Part shown: piece by piece, positions 14,598-15,465 of the stretch
Numbering within the stretch: the stretch's first letter is position 1
Layout: each line of letters opens with the position of its first letter
DNA from: Syntrophomonadaceae bacterium
Lineage (GTDB): Bacteria > Bacillota > Dethiobacteria > SKNC01
Reading direction: 5' to 3'
NCBI GenBank assembly: GCA_003555415.1
Contig: PWHX01000129.1
Coordinates: forward strand, 1 to 15,465
DNA length: 15,465 nucleotides
Translations under genes and position numbers: made by a program
Notes under the pieces: model-generated
Databases searched by the model: none
What the model was told of the DNA's origin: nothing
The model's input: the letters and a program-made list of their open reading frames with translations, nothing else

Positions 14598-14613
14598 TTG
14601 GAGTAGCCTCCAA
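14598..14613 (-). promoter_or_regulatory. Hairpin enclosing the ribosome binding site of the DUF2953 gene
   Basis: On the mRNA, TTGGAG pairs with CTCCAA across the loop GCTA, and the GTG start follows immediately. Most of the GGAGG site is in the 5' arm, so the stem could lower or regulate initiation. Confidence 0.4.
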
Positions 14614-14651
14614 AAATTATTTTGTTTTTATTTTCTTACATATCTTTATAT

Positions 14652-15173
14652 CTATTCTTCGTTTTTTAAATATTCTTCCAAAGGAGGTAGTTCCGAAAGG
14701 CTTTTTAATCCGAAACGCTTTAAAAATTCCCGGGATGTTCCATATAGTATTGGTCTTCCTATAGCATCTTTTCTTCCTACTTCTATAATTAGTTTATTTT
14801 CTTTTAGCTTGTCCAAAATTCTATCAATTTTAACCCCCCGGATAGCTTCTATTTCTAACCTGGTTATAGGCTGCTTATAAGCAATAATCGCCAGGGTCTC
14901 CAGGGCAGCCTGGGAAAGACCTTGGCGAGTTCTATCGGCAAATAATTTGTTTATATAAGGAGCATATATAGAACAGGTAGCCATTAAATAACCACCGGCA
15001 ACTTCTCTTAATTCTATCCCTGCATCTCTTTTTATATAATCCTCCTGTAATTCTTTAATATTATCCTTAATATTATTTTCTTTTATACCTGTTATGGATT
15101 TTAATTTATTTAGGCTTACCGGATCCCCTGCTGCAAAAAGAATGGCTTCTATAAGAGCTTTTTCTTTAACCAC
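14652..15173 (-). CDS. scpB: Segregation and condensation protein B (ScpB)
   Basis: A 173-residue cytoplasmic protein of two winged-helix domains. The first begins KALIEAILFAAGDPVSLNKL; the second contains the family signature QAALETLAIIAYKQPITRLEIEAIRGV and GRKDAIGRPILYGTSREFL. ScpB dimers bind ScpA and, with SMC, form the bacterial condensin that organises the chromosome. The GTG start at 15173 overlaps the 3' end of scpA by eight bases, with a purine-rich site (GAGGTGGAAGG) upstream. It lies 54 bases before the DUF2953 gene. The length is slightly short but within the family range. Confidence 0.96.
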   Translation of the reverse strand: MVKEKALIEAILFAAGDPVSLNKLKSITGIKENNIKDNIKELQEDYIKRDAGIELREVAGGYLMATCSIYAPYINKLFADRTRQGLSQAALETLAIIAYKQPITRLEIEAIRGVKIDRILDKLKENKLIIEVGRKDAIGRPILYGTSREFLKRFGLKSLSELPPLEEYLKNEE

Positions 15174-15465
15174 TTACCTTCCACCTCTCCCTACATTCCT
15201 CAGTATCTTCTTCCAGGTAATAAACTATAACAGGCCCAAATGTATATTTTTGATATATAGTAACTTTTCTTATTTTAATCAACGTTAAAAGGGCCAAAAA
15301 AGTAATTATTATTGCTGCTTTGCTCTTTTGCTTTTTTAAGAATGACTCTAGTTCAATTTTCCTGCTATTAATAAGATAGCTAAGAATTTCATCCATTTTT
15401 CCATTTATAGATATCTCTTCTGGAAGTATTACCTCAGGTTGCTCCTCATCCAGTTCTATAATAAC
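15166..15465 (-). CDS. scpA: Segregation and condensation protein A (ScpA), C-terminal part (runs off the right edge)
   Basis: The last 99 codons of scpA are present, and the frame stays open to the right edge, so the gene starts outside the window. The visible part begins VIIELDEEQPEVILPEEISI and then has the C-terminal winged-helix of the kleisin ScpA, including KMDEILSYLINSRKIELESF, the IITFLALLTLIKIRKV helix and YTFGPVIVYYLEED. In the condensin complex this domain contacts the SMC head. Any start codon inside the window (such as the ATG at 15396) would only be internal. Overlap with scpB and the conserved scpA-scpB order support the call. Confidence 0.93.
   Translation of the reverse strand, partial: VIIELDEEQPEVILPEEISINGKMDEILSYLINSRKIELESFLKKQKSKAAIIITFLALLTLIKIRKVTIYQKYTFGPVIVYYLEEDTEECRERWKVSG

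Noticed and set aside
14455..14880. 141-codon plus-strand open frame across the DUF2953 and scpB genes
   Set aside because: It is antisense to two conserved genes and their short gap, with low-complexity Ser/Phe content and no family resemblance.

Overview
The window looks like a chromosomal segment of an anaerobic, endospore-forming, low-GC member of the Firmicutes (Clostridia type). The reasons are the AT-rich sequence, strong GGAGG ribosome binding sites, the spore genes spmA, spmB and ytfJ, the scpA-scpB block, and a membrane-bound uptake-type [NiFe] hydrogenase. I cannot name the species. Every gene I can support lies on the minus strand, so transcription runs from the right edge to the left edge. 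The window is densely coded: no gene-free stretch exceeds about 210 bases, and I see no tRNA, rRNA, CRISPR array, IS element or phage gene.

Right to left. (1) 15465-13516: the C-terminal end of scpA, then scpB, a DUF2953 membrane-protein gene (ytfI type) and ytfJ. They overlap or are closely spaced and end at a strong hairpin terminator (13443-13475). (2) 13367-8974: a D-Ala-D-Ala carboxypeptidase gene, spmA, spmB, an FAD-dependent oxidoreductase with a four-cysteine cluster motif, and rluB. This resembles the Bacillus dacB-spmA-spmB-rluB order with the oxidoreductase inserted, and it ends at a terminator just after rluB. (3) 8901-5421: a clear sigma-A promoter, a leader carrying only the 5' half of a cobalamin riboswitch, then a corrinoid-type ABC importer (binding lipoprotein, permease, and an ATPase with an extra C-terminal domain), closed by a 14-bp bidirectional terminator. 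(4) 5317-1863: a Tat-exported [NiFe] hydrogenase small subunit, its large subunit, and a cytochrome b subunit broken by a one-base frameshift in a run of nine T. (5) 1685-1: trkA and the start of trkH, a potassium uptake system.

The hydrogenase is the most unusual part. It has the layout of a group 1 respiratory uptake enzyme (Tat signal, C-terminal membrane helix, di-heme cytochrome b). However, it departs from textbook motifs at several places around the metal centres: the Glu of the N-terminal RIEG motif is Asn, the Pro before the conserved active-site Arg is Met, the C-terminal DPC is DVC, and one proximal-cluster Cys of the small subunit is Asn. The small subunit also carries a roughly 90-residue charged, Lys/Ser-rich cytoplasmic tail. 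This suggests a divergent hydrogenase lineage, or an enzyme with altered proton and electron transfer.

Seven of the sixteen start codons I infer are TTG, most with excellent ribosome binding sites. For this reason several starts below are placed internal to the longest open frame.
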